Shown: one piece after another, positions 33,372 to 44,639 of the stretch
Numbering within the stretch: the stretch's first letter is position 1
Layout: each line of letters starts with the position of its first letter
NCBI GenBank assembly: GCA_030407085.1
Contig: CM059582.1
Span: forward strand, 197,950,001-198,014,000
Reading direction: 5' to 3'
DNA length: 64,000 nucleotides
DNA from: Trichopria drosophilae
Lineage: Eukaryota > Arthropoda > Insecta > Hymenoptera > Diapriidae
Notes under the pieces: generated by a model
Databases searched by the model: none
What the model saw: the letters and a program-made list of their open reading frames with translations, nothing else
Told to the model about the DNA's origin: nothing
Program-made: the position numbers and the translations under genes

Positions 33372-34779
33372 TTTTCCTGTCTTACATCATACGTCACAAT
33401 GTACCCCAGACTATAAATTACTACCTACCACACCTGACCCTACAGGTATGCACAATCTACACATAATAATATTACTTAATTGAAACCTAACAGTCCCTAT
33501 TGATGCTTTCTGCTCGATCGGCTTTTCGTTCAAAAAACGACGTCGAATCAAGTCACTAGTATCACTAATAACAAACATATTTCCCCTAAGATGTTGTTCC
33601 GTTTATTTAAAATAACGAGAAAAAAATTAGAAGGAAATCAACACATTCATCTCAGTAAAATGAACAAAATATAAAACTCTGCTTACAGCTCTGCCTGCAA
33701 CCCACACATTGGTACAAAAAACATTTTCGCACATGCGTAGACTAATATTTTATGTTGCAATTATGTGTAAAATGCGCCAGAAGAAAGTGAAAAATGCGTA
33801 AAATAGCATTTTACGCACACTGTAACATAATAGTTACTATTACCGAGTTTCTTAGGAATCCAGAACTCGGTTTAGACGACGGCAGAATTCCGGTTTCACA
33901 CACTCTGCACTCATTATTTGAGTTGATTCGGAACATTCACTCTGGTACATTTTCGTGAAATTTATAATGTTCAAAAATATCAAATGACTTCCGTAGAGCC
34001 TAATAAAACAACCCAGACGTGTCCAAGATTACCGGCCATTAGTCATAGACTGTCTGAAAGTGAAAATCCAACTAAGGATGGCAACAGTCCACTCCCGAAC
34101 GATAGTTATCTCAGGCTGCCCGTATAAATATAATCCTTTAACTACCTGTATGATATGTCATTCAAATGCATCCTTACCGAGTTTCCTCAGTTCCATCCAC
34201 TTCGAATATCTATTTTACAGAATATCTTGGAACCTCTGAGTCTGTTAGTTCCAAAGATAATTTTTGTATTAGGATTAGCAATATATCTTTGCATTTTAGC
34301 ATAATACTAGAAAACCATACAACTGTACCAGGCGTTTAAAATTTATGTGTTTGACTGCTTATTTGGCGGACTCATTAGTAGTCAGACACTCAACTTCGGT
34401 TCTTCTTAAATAATGTAATTTTGTTTACTGTACATGTCCTGTATTGGACTGTAAGGATTTCCTTCTTCACGAAACATTGTTTCCGAAATATGAGAAATAA
34501 GAAACGGAAAAAACAGGTTTGGACATTCCATCCAAAGGAGTATGGTGAATTAAAATATTGATAGATTAACCATTGCTATTGTAAAAAGAACTTTGCATAT
34601 AAAACCGTTTCAATAGATATGGTCAATAGCAATCAACCACGTTGTTGGGGTATTTGCAATATATACCGATAAAAAAATTTAGGACTGCAATAATTTTTCC
34701 TATAATTTGTATACATTTTCTCTTAAACAAGATTCGTCTCTAATTATTATTTCAGGTAGTAAATTTTGTAAATTTTTTT
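33372..34779. other. Non-coding stretch
   Basis: No gene seen. A short palindrome GCGTAAAATAGCATTTTACGC lies at about 33797-33817. The rest is AT-rich with scattered pyrimidine runs. Confidence 0.4.
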
Positions 34780-35132
34780 GCAGCGGTTAACGCGCTGGAC
34801 TACGAAGTCGTAGGTCGTGAGTTCGATCCCCGTCGGGTGAACAATTTTTCGATTTCGTTTTCAATCAGCAGCTCGCTGTTGGTAAGACGAGCCACGTTGT
34901 TTGTTGACGTTTCGAAAATATTGTTTATCTGGCGGAAATCGACTCATGACCGCTGCTGTACTTGGTGTAGGTTTCTGCAGTCCTACATTTCATACACAAA
35001 TGTGAAGTATGGCGCCATCTTCTCAAGTCGATCTGCAGCTCTCGCAAAAATGTGTAATGACTCATAATGCAAAAATTCTGTAAAAAGGGCGATTCCGCCC
35101 GTTAAAATAATTAAAAAAAAAAAAAAAAAAAA
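34780..35132 (+). mobile_element. Full-length SINE: tRNA-like head, conserved body, poly(A)
   Basis: Head at 34780-34842 with GTTAACGCGCTGG and B box GTGAGTTCGATCCCCGTC. Body to about 35095 includes a block at 34931-35045 that recurs inverted at 39.47-39.59 kb. The tail starts GGGCGATTCCGCCCGTTAA and ends in A20 at 35113-35132. This is the classic RNA-pol-III SINE layout; no coding role for the small ORFs in it. Confidence 0.75.
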
Positions 35133-35688
35133 TTTATGTTTATGTAGGAAAACGAACAGTAATATCAGGAAATTTGAAAAGTTACACAATGTATTATTGG
35201 GTTCATTTTCATAATTTATATAAGCCTTAATATTTGGATGTATCAAAACATATTCCGCCGATTAGTTTCATGAATATAAATTTTTAGTCATTTAGTGGGA
35301 TATTTTTTAAACCCAATGAACAAGAGAAAATGAAACATAGGGAAATAAATACACATGGGTAATTTTTTAATCAAACTTTTAAGTAGTATATTTACCAGAC
35401 AAAAAATTAACAGGTCTTAAATTGAGGGAGTGGGTATCAAAAGGTATTTAACTATCTTTACAAGTCAAATACAAATCCAATATCGGGTGGTATGTAATAT
35501 TTGTGGTATTATGAAATTAATCAATTCCTATACACTAGGAGTTTCGCCTCCACGGCATTCGATTTCGAAATTTGATGCACGCTCTATTGCGTGCGCAGTA
35601 ATGATATTGCAATTCCACATTATTTGCTTAATGATTTTATCGGTTATGCACGTCGAGAAAATACCATCATAGACTGCATTACTGATTA
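35133..35688. other. AT-rich spacer
   Basis: Nothing recognised. Confidence 0.4.
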
Positions 35689-35696
35689 AATGTAAG

Positions 35697-35898
35697 GGCC
35701 GGGGAACAAAGTTCTGAAAATCAAAACCCCCCGAAAGGCTAAAATTTCGATATTGCGTGAGTCCAAGGTATTTTAATTTGCTTTCTTTGTGTCAAATTTT
35801 CAAAGGCAGAGTGAAGAAAATCACGCTGTCATGTCGCCATGCTATATCGAAATTTTGGCCTTTCGGTGTGTTGGTTTTCGGAACTTTATTCCCCGGCC
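35697..35898. mobile_element. 202-bp hAT-like MITE with 8-bp duplication
   Basis: Ends GGCCGGGGAACAAAGTTC and inverse GAACTTTATTCCCCGGCC; most of the element is an imperfect palindrome. AATGTAAG occurs at 35689-35696 and exactly again at 35899-35906. An 8-bp duplication with short GC-rich TIRs fits the hAT superfamily (inference). Duplication identity suggests a fairly recent insertion. Confidence 0.8.
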
Positions 35899-35906
35899 AA
35901 TGTAAG

Positions 35907-36123
35907 TTGTGTAATTACCTAGTGAAAATTTATTACATGAATCGTAGGAATTACGAATATGCCTTCTCACGCAAAAATCATTGCTGCTTGTCAAATATCA
36001 CAATTAAATATTGAACGTAATTTTAGAAGTAGTGGCAAGGTATTTTTTTAATACGAGGAAAATATACTAGATCATTTGGAATCACATCCTATATGGAATA
36101 CTACACATATTTACGTATTCGCG
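35907..36123. other. Spacer between MITEs
   Basis: Nothing recognised. Confidence 0.4.
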
Positions 36124-36125
36124 TA

Positions 36126-36934
36126 CACGGAAAAACTTTTGGGAGCGCTGCTCACCCAAACCGGGCGGGTAGCGCTCCCGCGGCACTTTTAACTTTTCAA
36201 ATGATGATTAAAAATATAAGAGCGTAAAAATAAATCTTTTTCTGAATAAATATGGATTCATACAATCATTAAGAAAGTTTATGTTCTATTTTTAGACCAT
36301 CAAATTACTTATATGGTTTATAAAGATCGTTAAACGCGTAAAAATCGGCACTTTTTCCATTTTAACGCTTACGTATCAAAAACAGAGCAAAATAGAGTAA
36401 AATTGCACTATGCTTTTCTGTAGAGCGTAAAATTTCCTACAAAAAAGTCAGTGGCAGCCCTAGTCTAATATTAATAGTTTAGCCAGAAATAACACTGGAA
36501 CTTCAACTTGCAGTTTGATCGATACCCAATGTAAAATATTCGGAATATTCTGTTTAAATTCGTGTTTTCTTTCTGGCCAAACTATTAATGTTACACTATC
36601 GCTGCCGGTGACTTTTTTGTAGGAAATTTCACGCTCTACAGAAAAGCTTTAGTGCAATTTTACTCTTTTTTGCTCTGTTTTTGATACGGAAGCGTTAAAA
36701 TGGGAAAAGTGCCGGTTTTTACGCTTTTAACGCTCTTTATAAACTATATAAGTAATTTGATAGTCTAAAAATATCGCATAAACTTTCTTAATAATAGTAT
36801 GAATCGATATCTATTAAAAAAAAAATTTATCTTTACGCCCTTATATTTTTAATCATCATTTGAAAAATTAAAAGTGCTGCGGGAGGGCTGCCCGCCCGGT
36901 TTGGGTGAGCAGCGCTCCCAAAGGTTTTTCCGTG
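36126..36934. mobile_element. 809-bp foldback-like element, CACGGAAA ends, TA-flanked
   Basis: Arms of about 370 bp (36126-36495 and 36545-36934) start CACGGAAAAACTTTTGGGAG; TA at 36124-36125 and 36935-36936. A GC-rich subterminal palindrome (GGGAGCGCTGCTCACCC...) is followed by AT-rich arms rich in CGTAAAA. No coding capacity; it should fold almost completely on itself. Confidence 0.85.
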
Positions 36935-36936
36935 TA

Positions 36937-38080
36937 TGCACGCACGCACGCATGCACGCATACACACAGTATACAATTTATTGGTACAATCGAAACTGTT
37001 TAAGTTATTTGAGCTCGAAGATGTTCATTTTTAGGCTAAGAAAGGCATGTTTTTTGATGATTTTTCATGAATATCTCCAAAAATACAAGTTTTAGCAAAA
37101 AATTATATACCAATCAAAATTGAAAGTAATGAAACAGCGAAGAGATTGGTTTTTTATTTTTTCTCCTTGAAGAACACTTCTCATTCTATGATATCGAAAA
37201 TCGAACATTTCAACTTCAAACCGCGGGGAAATGACAAGTTTGTTTTTTTTAAACGTATACTACCTGTTTTAAAGTTTTTGAAAGGAGCTTTTAATTGAGC
37301 TTTGGTTGAAGTCGTTAGCATAAACATTGACAGAGTTATGGCGATTTTAAAATGATTTTCTTAGTTATTAGTAAAGCAAATCGGCAATAAAATGAATGCC
37401 CTTTTGGCCAAAGTGAAATTAAAAGCTATCCTTCTGCAATTTACTTTATTTAGTTATCAAGAATAGGTTCTAGAAGTTCGGCCGGTTTTAGATGACTCCA
37501 GGTCGAAAAATACTGGATATACTCTTGAAAGGTAAATTTAAATTTCATACAAAAATTAGCTTTCTTTAAAAAATCGCCAAAACTAACAAAGTTACGAAAG
37601 AAACACAACAATACGAAAAGTAGGCCTTTTTATGCTGAAAATATTAATTATTTAATTATTATTGTACGATTAAAAATGACTGAATTATAGCCATTTGAAG
37701 GTGACAACTACGCACGGAGACCCTCTTTCCTGAGCTGTTTAAACATGTGTAAATGAAAATGGAAGATCTATAACAAAAAATTGAAATGACAGGAGTCGAA
37801 GAGCTTGGAATTCTGAACGAAATGCCGTTTAGATTGTTTATCTCTAAAACGGAGAACCCGCGTTCTTGGAAAAACATTGCCCCTTTCCACGTTGCCCGGA
37901 ACTATTCAGAGGGTTTACTATATTCAATAAATGATAAATTAAATCTCTTAATTTATTTTGACATTCATGATATTTTAAGATGATTTTAATATAACACGCC
38001 CGAATCTAGAATTTCACAATTATTTTCAATCAGGGCTGTTTTCTTTTTGGTCGAAAACATTTAATAGATGATAAATTATA
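36937..38080. other. Non-coding stretch
   Basis: A short CA/GCAC run (CGCACGCACGCATGC) near 36942-36965, then AT-rich sequence with no recognised gene. Small frames near 37659-37983 have no recognisable domain. Confidence 0.4.
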
Positions 38081-38081
38081 T

Positions 38082-38248
38082 AGACTTAAAATGGAAAACG
38101 GGGCGCAATAGAGGCAACAGAAATGACTCATTAATGAACAATAAGAAATGAGAAACTTATGTTTAAATGAACAATATGAAACGCTAGTTTAGACATGCTA
38201 GTCATTTCTGTTATCTCTATTGCGCCCCACGTTTTCCATTTTAAGTCT
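38082..38248. mobile_element. 167-bp hairpin element
   Basis: AGACTTAAAATGGAAAACG at 38082 pairs with CGTTTTCCATTTTAAGTCT ending at 38248; arms of about 45 bp include GGGGCGCAATAGAGG. It sits 8 bp before the next element. Flanking duplication unclear (TA-rich). Confidence 0.7.
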
Positions 38249-38256
38249 TACAAATA

Positions 38257-38786
38257 CACGGAAAGAAACACGACCGAGTCCTGTCTACGCAGCACTGGTT
38301 ACTGCGTGGCCGGTTCGCAAATACTTTTTATTTCAACTCGCTATAACTCGGCCAATTTTGAGAATTTTGAAACGAATAAAAAATGGAATTGTCCATTACA
38401 GTTTCCCAGATCTAGTGCAGAAAGAAAAAATTATATATCTTAATAAATCAAAAAGTTATTAATTTTTTAATGCAGAACTGCGAAATTTGTGTTTATAGAC
38501 TCAGGCGCTTCGTCTATCGAGCGAATTTCAAGCATCCGAAAACTTTCAGCGAGAAAGTTGTTCATTATGGTATGAACAAATTTTCTGGAAAGTTTCATCT
38601 CAATTTCATTAATAGTTTTAAAATTAGATCTGGGAAACTATAATGAACAAGTTTATTTTTTATTCGTTTCAAAATTCTCAAAATTGACTGAGTTATAGCG
38701 AGTTGAAATAGAAAGTATTTGCGAACCGGCCACGCAGTAACCAGTGCTGCGTAGACAGGACTCAGTCGTGTTTCTTCCTTTCCGTG
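38257..38786. mobile_element. 530-bp TA-flanked element, CACGGAAA ends
   Basis: Ends CACGGAAAGAAACACGACC and inverse, arms about 170-200 bp, TA at 38255-38256 and 38787-38788. The AT-rich centre has no ORF of note. It shares the CACGGAAA terminus with the elements at 16.2 and 36.1 kb but not their interiors. Confidence 0.85.
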
Positions 38787-38865
38787 TATTTTATTTCCTA
38801 ATAAAATGAAAAATTATTGCGTATTTATTTCGGCATGGTATTAGTGACCTGTGTGGATGGGAAAT

Positions 38866-38980
38866 AGTTATTTTCGTATCAAGGGCGTAAAATGAACTTT
38901 TAGGCCCGCTGGCGATCAGCGTGGCGGATAATAGCCTCGAGGGTGTAAAAGTTTACGCCCGTGATACGAACACAATTTAT
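38866..38980. repeat. Inverted repeat with TTTTCGTATCAAGGGCGTAAA
   Basis: TTCGTATCAAGGGCGTAAA at 38873-38891 pairs with TTTACGCCCGTGATACGAA near 38952-38970. Its left half recurs at 53412-53440 (GAAATAGTTATTTTCGTATC), so it is dispersed. Confidence 0.55.
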
Positions 38981-39415
38981 TACGATTACGAAACAATCGG
39001 TGTGACAAGTTGGTAGATAAAAAGGTAATGTGTTATGCCGAGACGATTTTCGCACACCATCAGGTAGGGCGACAAAACTGCTCCTAAGATAGGATGGTTG
39101 AGACGATGTTAAAATCTGATAGGTTAATGTACCAAGGAAATACTTCTGACGTCCCTCAATACTTAACCAATTTGCCTTTCGCCAATTGATCGAATTAACA
39201 ATTAATAACAAATTATAACGACAATGGCAAATTTCCAAAATGTTAGTAAGCTACCCTCTTCTTTATAACTATGAAATGCAGTGTTCATTAATTATTAAGA
39301 ACTATATCACGAACAAATTAAACAAATACATTGATTTCTCGTGTTTTGTAATATCTAATATCAACCGTCGAGAGTCATGTATAATAATTATTCAATCACA
39401 TATTGCAGTTACTAA
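38981..39415. other. Non-coding spacer
   Basis: Nothing recognised. Confidence 0.35.
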
Positions 39416-39417
39416 TG

Positions 39418-39592
39418 AACCTTTTTTTTTTGTTTATTATCTTATCAACCTACGATATCGCTCTTTATAGAAAGCTGCAGATCGTCTTCAGAGATAACGC
39501 CTACCCTTCACATTTGTGTACGAAATGTAGGAGCTGCAGAAGCCTACAGCAAGTACATCAAAGGTCATGGTCGATTTCCGCCTGATTAACAT
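39418..39592 (-). mobile_element. Second SINE copy, head missing
   Basis: Reverse complement of 39470-39585 aligns with 34931-35045 at roughly 80 percent identity by eye, including TGTACTTGCTGTAGGCTTCT and CTACATTTCGTACACAAATG. The downstream end also matches (AAGAGCGATATCG, then an A-rich tail at 39421-39435 on the plus strand as T-rich). The tRNA head is absent or unrecognisable. Confidence 0.75.
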
Positions 39593-40619
39593 TTTGAACC
39601 GTTGTTATTTTGTTCCATAATGAAGTAATTAATTTCTTCCCATGATTTACGCATGATTCTAAATTGATTTTAAATTTATCATTTGATATTACAAAGCCTA
39701 AATTTTTTTTAAAATTATTTTACGTCGACTTTTGTGAACCCACATGGGACTAAATGCCGACGGGACCTACAGTTTATGAAGGTGAAATCCGAACCACCTC
39801 AGCTTGGCATTAAATCCTTTTGACTTCAATATGAAACAACAAACTGTTATTATTATACCTCACATAATTTCACCATCACTTTTAATTTAGTATTCCTTGG
39901 TTATTACATTTTTCAATGCCAGGGTTTGTTTTTCCAATTTCGTTCTAGACTAATGTATCAGCAAATGAGAGATTTTTCTTGTTTTAAAATATTATTTATT
40001 CCCTTGGAATATAAGTAGTGACTCCGAATCAATCTTCATTGTACGTAAGAAATAAATATTTAAAGAAATTAATTTTGGAAATTTCATAAATGTTATAAAA
40101 TTTGTAGATTTCTGGTAGCGTCAATATAATTATCGGTTTATACAAAGAAGACACGAATAATATAAATAACATTATATTTATATAAGGCAATTTCAAAATT
40201 TTTCTAAGATGAATGGTAGAACTTTTTCTTAAGAAACGTACCATTTTTGAAAACAACCGTTTTTATATATCGCACGACTGCATTCCTTACTTTCGTATCG
40301 TTACGTTTTCTTTAACAAACGTCGGGGCTTATAATAAGTGTTTACTCAATCACAAAATAACTCCTCGTTTCGATATTGGGTAAACCTTCTGTTGCGTTTA
40401 CATTCCGTTGTAAGTCGTACCGACGTCAACAGCTTCGTACAGAGGTTCGATTGATTGCCTTTTCTACCTCTCACATGTATACGTGAACTGTCTCCTTCAT
40501 GTACAGAGATGCATTCGAATTTAACGTTGGATCCCCGACGAAGTATTGAATGAAAAAAAGGCAAAAATACCGATATCAAGCAACGAGAAGTTTTATCACT
40601 TCCGTTACGACCTCCTGGC
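39593..40619. other. Non-coding spacer
   Basis: AT-rich to about 40320, then rising GC toward the CpG-rich island. No domain in the small frames. Confidence 0.35.
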
Positions 40620-41090
40620 ATTTCGATCGTAAAAATTTATGAATTTCAAAAAGGGAACTCTCACACGGTTCACCGTGCCACCACTTTAGAGGCGAGCTTG
40701 AATATTTCATCAGATGGTCGTAACGCCGATAACGAAACTTCCGCGCGGAAGAGAAACGTGCCTCAAATCCGCAAAAATTTCAAGTTTCGTTTGCGAAATG
40801 CCGTGACCGATGGACACGCGTTTCATTCGGCAGGACACCGTGAAAACCGAAAACGAGCGAAAATTAACGGAAAAGTCCATTCGAGATTGAAAGTCTCGCT
40901 GAAATTCGAAATAGAGCCGCACTTCCGGGAAATTGCACTTCGCCCGAGGGGTTGCCGTGAAACCGCGATTTGTCGCGGTTAAGCTCCGTGAATGAATATG
41001 GAAATATCACGTGGGATTTTAGGTATTTGGTGAAAGGCGCCAGAAAAAGCCGGCTTGGTTTCGTTGCATACCTTTTTTGTTCCACGCCGT
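40620..41090. other. CpG-rich, GC-elevated island
   Basis: About 470 bp, clearly richer in C+G and in CpG than its surroundings (for example CTTCCGCGCGGAAGAG near 40738, GACACGCGTTTCATTCGG near 40814). Both strands carry short open frames (40698-40982 plus; 40710-40922 minus) with no recognised domain, so it is not called coding. It could be an unmethylated promoter, a 5' exon or an old GC-rich repeat. Confidence 0.45.
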
Positions 41091-43040
41091 ATACCGAGAA
41101 AAGGAGGAAAATCTTGCCAAACTCAAAATTTAGTAAGCTTTTTTATCGAAGTGTTTTTTATGGCAATGATTAGAGGATCTGTTTGGGTATATTATTTTCA
41201 CGTACTTTACGTTTAATGATACATACATAAGTTGCATGTATATGAGGAATTCCGTAGAAACGTTAGCATTGAAAGTAGGGTATTAAAATCGTATAAATAA
41301 AGTTAAATCGACTTTTCTTATTGTGATATTTAAAACAAGTATATAAAATTATGCCTAAAAACTTCTTTTGTATGCGTCCGTGTCAATTACCATCATCTAA
41401 GACAAGAAAAACACGTTAAAATTATAGGTTTTCTTACTGTAGCTCACCACAGTTTTATTCATTTTATGTCTTTTTAATATATATATATCTATATACACAA
41501 TATAAATAAGGTAATGTTTATTATCATCTTATTGATAAGGAGACAAAAAACTACATGATAATAGTCTAACAGATGATTTCTTTAGACTCTGCAGAACTTC
41601 CAAAATTTACAAAGTTTTGTTTTTCTAATGTTTGGATTTACAAAAATAACTTTGTAATAGTATACAATGTAACAAGGGTGCAATTACCAATATTTGACGA
41701 GTGCGAAATTTGTCGCACGAGCGAAGCGAGGGCTACAATGACACTCGTTGGGGATCTATATTTCGCCTGTGTTCCAATACGATATTTTTTTATACGACGG
41801 GCGTGGGGCTCGATAATTTGTGCTTAAATATTAATTAATCGAGTTCTACTCCCGGCGTGTTAAAAAAAAAATAAAATGATACACATATGTCCTTTTCTGA
41901 TTATAGTCTATCTTCAAGGGGTTAATACGACTGTAATGTATATATTGTATATACACGTGTTCTGTACAGATGTATTTATACGTAAATAAATGGGCAACTC
42001 TTCGGATAAGTTACATATTCTGAAAAAAAAACACTTTTTATTTTTTAGTTTTGTCTCCTCATTCTGAATATGGAGCAGGAATTTGGCACTGTGAAATTCC
42101 GTGATGTAGCTTCAGCGACATCACTAAATAGCTAAAAACGTGATTATCTGGATATCAAAATATTTTGACAAGAAATTCTTGATTTTTCAATTTCGAACGC
42201 ATTTTATCATGGCGCATCCTGGGTACCAAATTATAAAAAATTAATTTATTATTAAAAATCAAATTAAGACATTAAAATATTCAAAATATTATATATTTAC
42301 GTCTTAATCCGATATATAAATGCTTTTCATAATAAAGATTACTGAATTCTTCGGATTTGTTTATAGTTGCAACGAAATACAAACATACCATTAGGTGTGG
42401 AAGAATATCGTATATCGTAAAGAATTATTAACTTTATAATATAATTACATAATGAAAAGTTGCATTTCCGCCATAAATTAAAACAATTAGTAACAAACAA
42501 TCCGCAACCTTTTCTTTATTTAAGAAAGAAAGGAGTATGGTTAAACGAAAACCATAATTATTTAATTTTTTCTTTAAATAATATAGTTGAGGTGTTGAAG
42601 TCTCGCAATGAGTTTGTGTAATGATAATGTGCAACTACTTATACTTTATTACGATGAGATCTAGCGAGATTGAATGTTAATAAGGAAAGAATAATGTTAA
42701 AAGGGCTAGAATAATAATTAAAGTGTAATAAAACACTAAATAAAGATAAAAATTATAAAAAAAATGATCATAGAAAACAAAGGAAAAGAATATAGCTCGA
42801 CCTTATTAACATTCAGTCACCATTATCGCTAAATGTAAAATTTGATTATTTATTTAATATTGTAGTTGACATAAGCTTTCCTATCTCGTTGTGGGATATT
42901 CGATACTTCAACACGTGTGTGTTGCCCTGGCCTTACAATGTGAGATAAGACTTTTCCAGCCTTCAATGAGGGCTGAGGGCTCTGATTCGTCGAAGACCAG
43001 ACCTACTAAATTTTCCTTTAGAATATTGATAATGTAAGGT
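41091..43040. other. AT-rich non-coding stretch
   Basis: No gene seen. CGCACGAGCGAAGCGAGGG near 41713 echoes the TCGCTTCGCTCG repeats at 9.27 and 13.34 kb. Confidence 0.4.
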
Positions 43041-43044
43041 GGGG

Positions 43045-43140
43045 ATTTCCGATATAAAAAAGCTCGGAAGAGCAATACAAACTCTCTTTCGATTCCATCA
43101 GCCTGCGAAGGAACATCACCCAAACCTCTAATGTGAGTAT
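43045..43140 (+). promoter_or_regulatory. Possible TATA promoter and first-exon edge
   Basis: GATATAAAAAAGCTCGG at 43051-43067 resembles a TATA box. About 30-50 bp downstream lies TTCGATTCCATCAGC, and a GTGAGT donor-like site occurs at 43132-43137 after CCTCTAAT. The layout fits a short transcribed leader exon, but no downstream coding exon was confirmed. Weak evidence. Confidence 0.25.
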
Positions 43141-43296
43141 ACATTTTATTTAAATAAATTTAAATAATAATAATAATGATGATATATATATATAAAAATA
43201 TTTTTAAAAAAAGAGAACTGATTAACTGAGAATAAGGAAACTTAATTATTCATCCAAGTGATAGATTTCTCTGTAAAGAGAAAATCAATTGATTCG

Positions 43297-43450
43297 TTTG
43301 ATTTTTTTTTTTAATTTCCAGATAATTTATGGTTTTTTTAATTTCCAGGTAAATTAGCAGAGACTAAAAGTTTCTCTGCGAAGAGAAATTCGATAAAGGT
43401 CACGGTCGTCGCGAAATCGGGAAACATCTTACTATATTCAGTAATCTTCC
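43297..43450 (+). repeat. Duplicated exon-like block, copy 1
   Basis: Two TTTCCAG acceptor-like sites (near 43322 and 43350), then a block open as GKLAETKSFSAKRNSIKVTV. About 150 bp recur at 44427-44580 with few differences. Spliced use is inferred only. Confidence 0.5.
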
Positions 43451-44426
43451 ATACCAGTTGGAGAGCTTCAAGGAAGAGATTTAAGGAAAAAAAAATAAAA
43501 TGTTTAAAACAAGAACTTGTGGGATGCCAGAAAAAAATTTCATAAATTACAAAAAAAACAGAATGGAAACATTGCGATATTATAAGCGATTGATCATTGG
43601 ATGTTGGTTCAAATATACACTAATTTATGTTAAGATGTAAATTTTGTATTAATTGTTCTCTCTCGGCCGCCCTTCGTGGTTCTGCAAAACTCAATTGGGC
43701 AACAAATTTTTAAGGTCTCAAAGGGTTCTCGAGTCATCTTTGGTCCTTTCCGTTTGATAATTCTTTGGAGTAGTCTAGACGTGAGAATAGAGTAAAAAAG
43801 AGCACGTTCGCATTATGTTAAAGTTTGACTGTTAAGATGTTGTCCAATGAATTTGAACTTTTCGACGCCATCGTAATAAGCAGCATAATAATAATAATTT
43901 TTCGACAAAATTAAATTATTTTGTTAGGTTTTCTATTGTCGAACAATAATTAAAACGGAAATATGGCCTACCACGATGTTTTTTCTTCCGCCCTCGGAAA
44001 ATTAAATTCTTTTCCAATAAGATAGTGAAAAAAGGGGAAAAGAAGAAACCAAAAGGATCAATTTCTGAGAAGGGTTCGGTAGATCCGAAACGTGGAAATC
44101 AATCTTAGAATCTTGGTCCTTTAGCTTTTCGAAGTTTTCTCGCTTGTCGGGGAAGGGATTTTTGGTATCTTCTTTTTCCTTTTGTTTTCAACTTTTATGT
44201 TGGAAAAGAATGTTTTCTTTCTCTTGTATTGAGGTGAAAGAATCCTCGTGGTAAGTCATAAGGCCGTTTTTAACTTAATATTATTTTCATAAAAAGTAGT
44301 ATGTGGAGGTTGTTGGGGTCATGATTTCGTAAGAAAAATGAAAAAGTTTTGCCAAATTTTTATATTTTTATATACGACCATATTGTTATACATTTTAGGG
44401 GTTTTCGAGCAATTCAAGGATCATTT
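43451..44426. other. Spacer between the two exon-like blocks
   Basis: AT-rich, no gene recognised; it does not itself look duplicated. Confidence 0.35.
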
Positions 44427-44580
44427 GTTTTTTTATTTCCAGATAATTCATGGTTTTTTTTTATTTCCAGGTAAATTAACAGAGACTAATAGTTTCTCTG
44501 CGAAGAGAAATTCGATAAAGGTCACGGTCGTCGCGAAATCGGGAAACATCTTACTATATTCACTAATCTTCTCTTCTTTC
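44427..44580 (+). repeat. Duplicated exon-like block, copy 2
   Basis: Same TTTCCAG-bounded structure; about four changes in the roughly 105 bp after the acceptor relative to copy 1. Open as KLTETNSFSAKRNSIKVTVV and continuing to a stop at 44637. May be a tandemly duplicated exon or simply a duplicated non-coding segment. Confidence 0.5.
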
Positions 44581-44639
44581 TACACACCATCACAGTGGAG
44601 ACTATTTCGCATTCAAAACAATCTCTGGAGAATTTAAAA

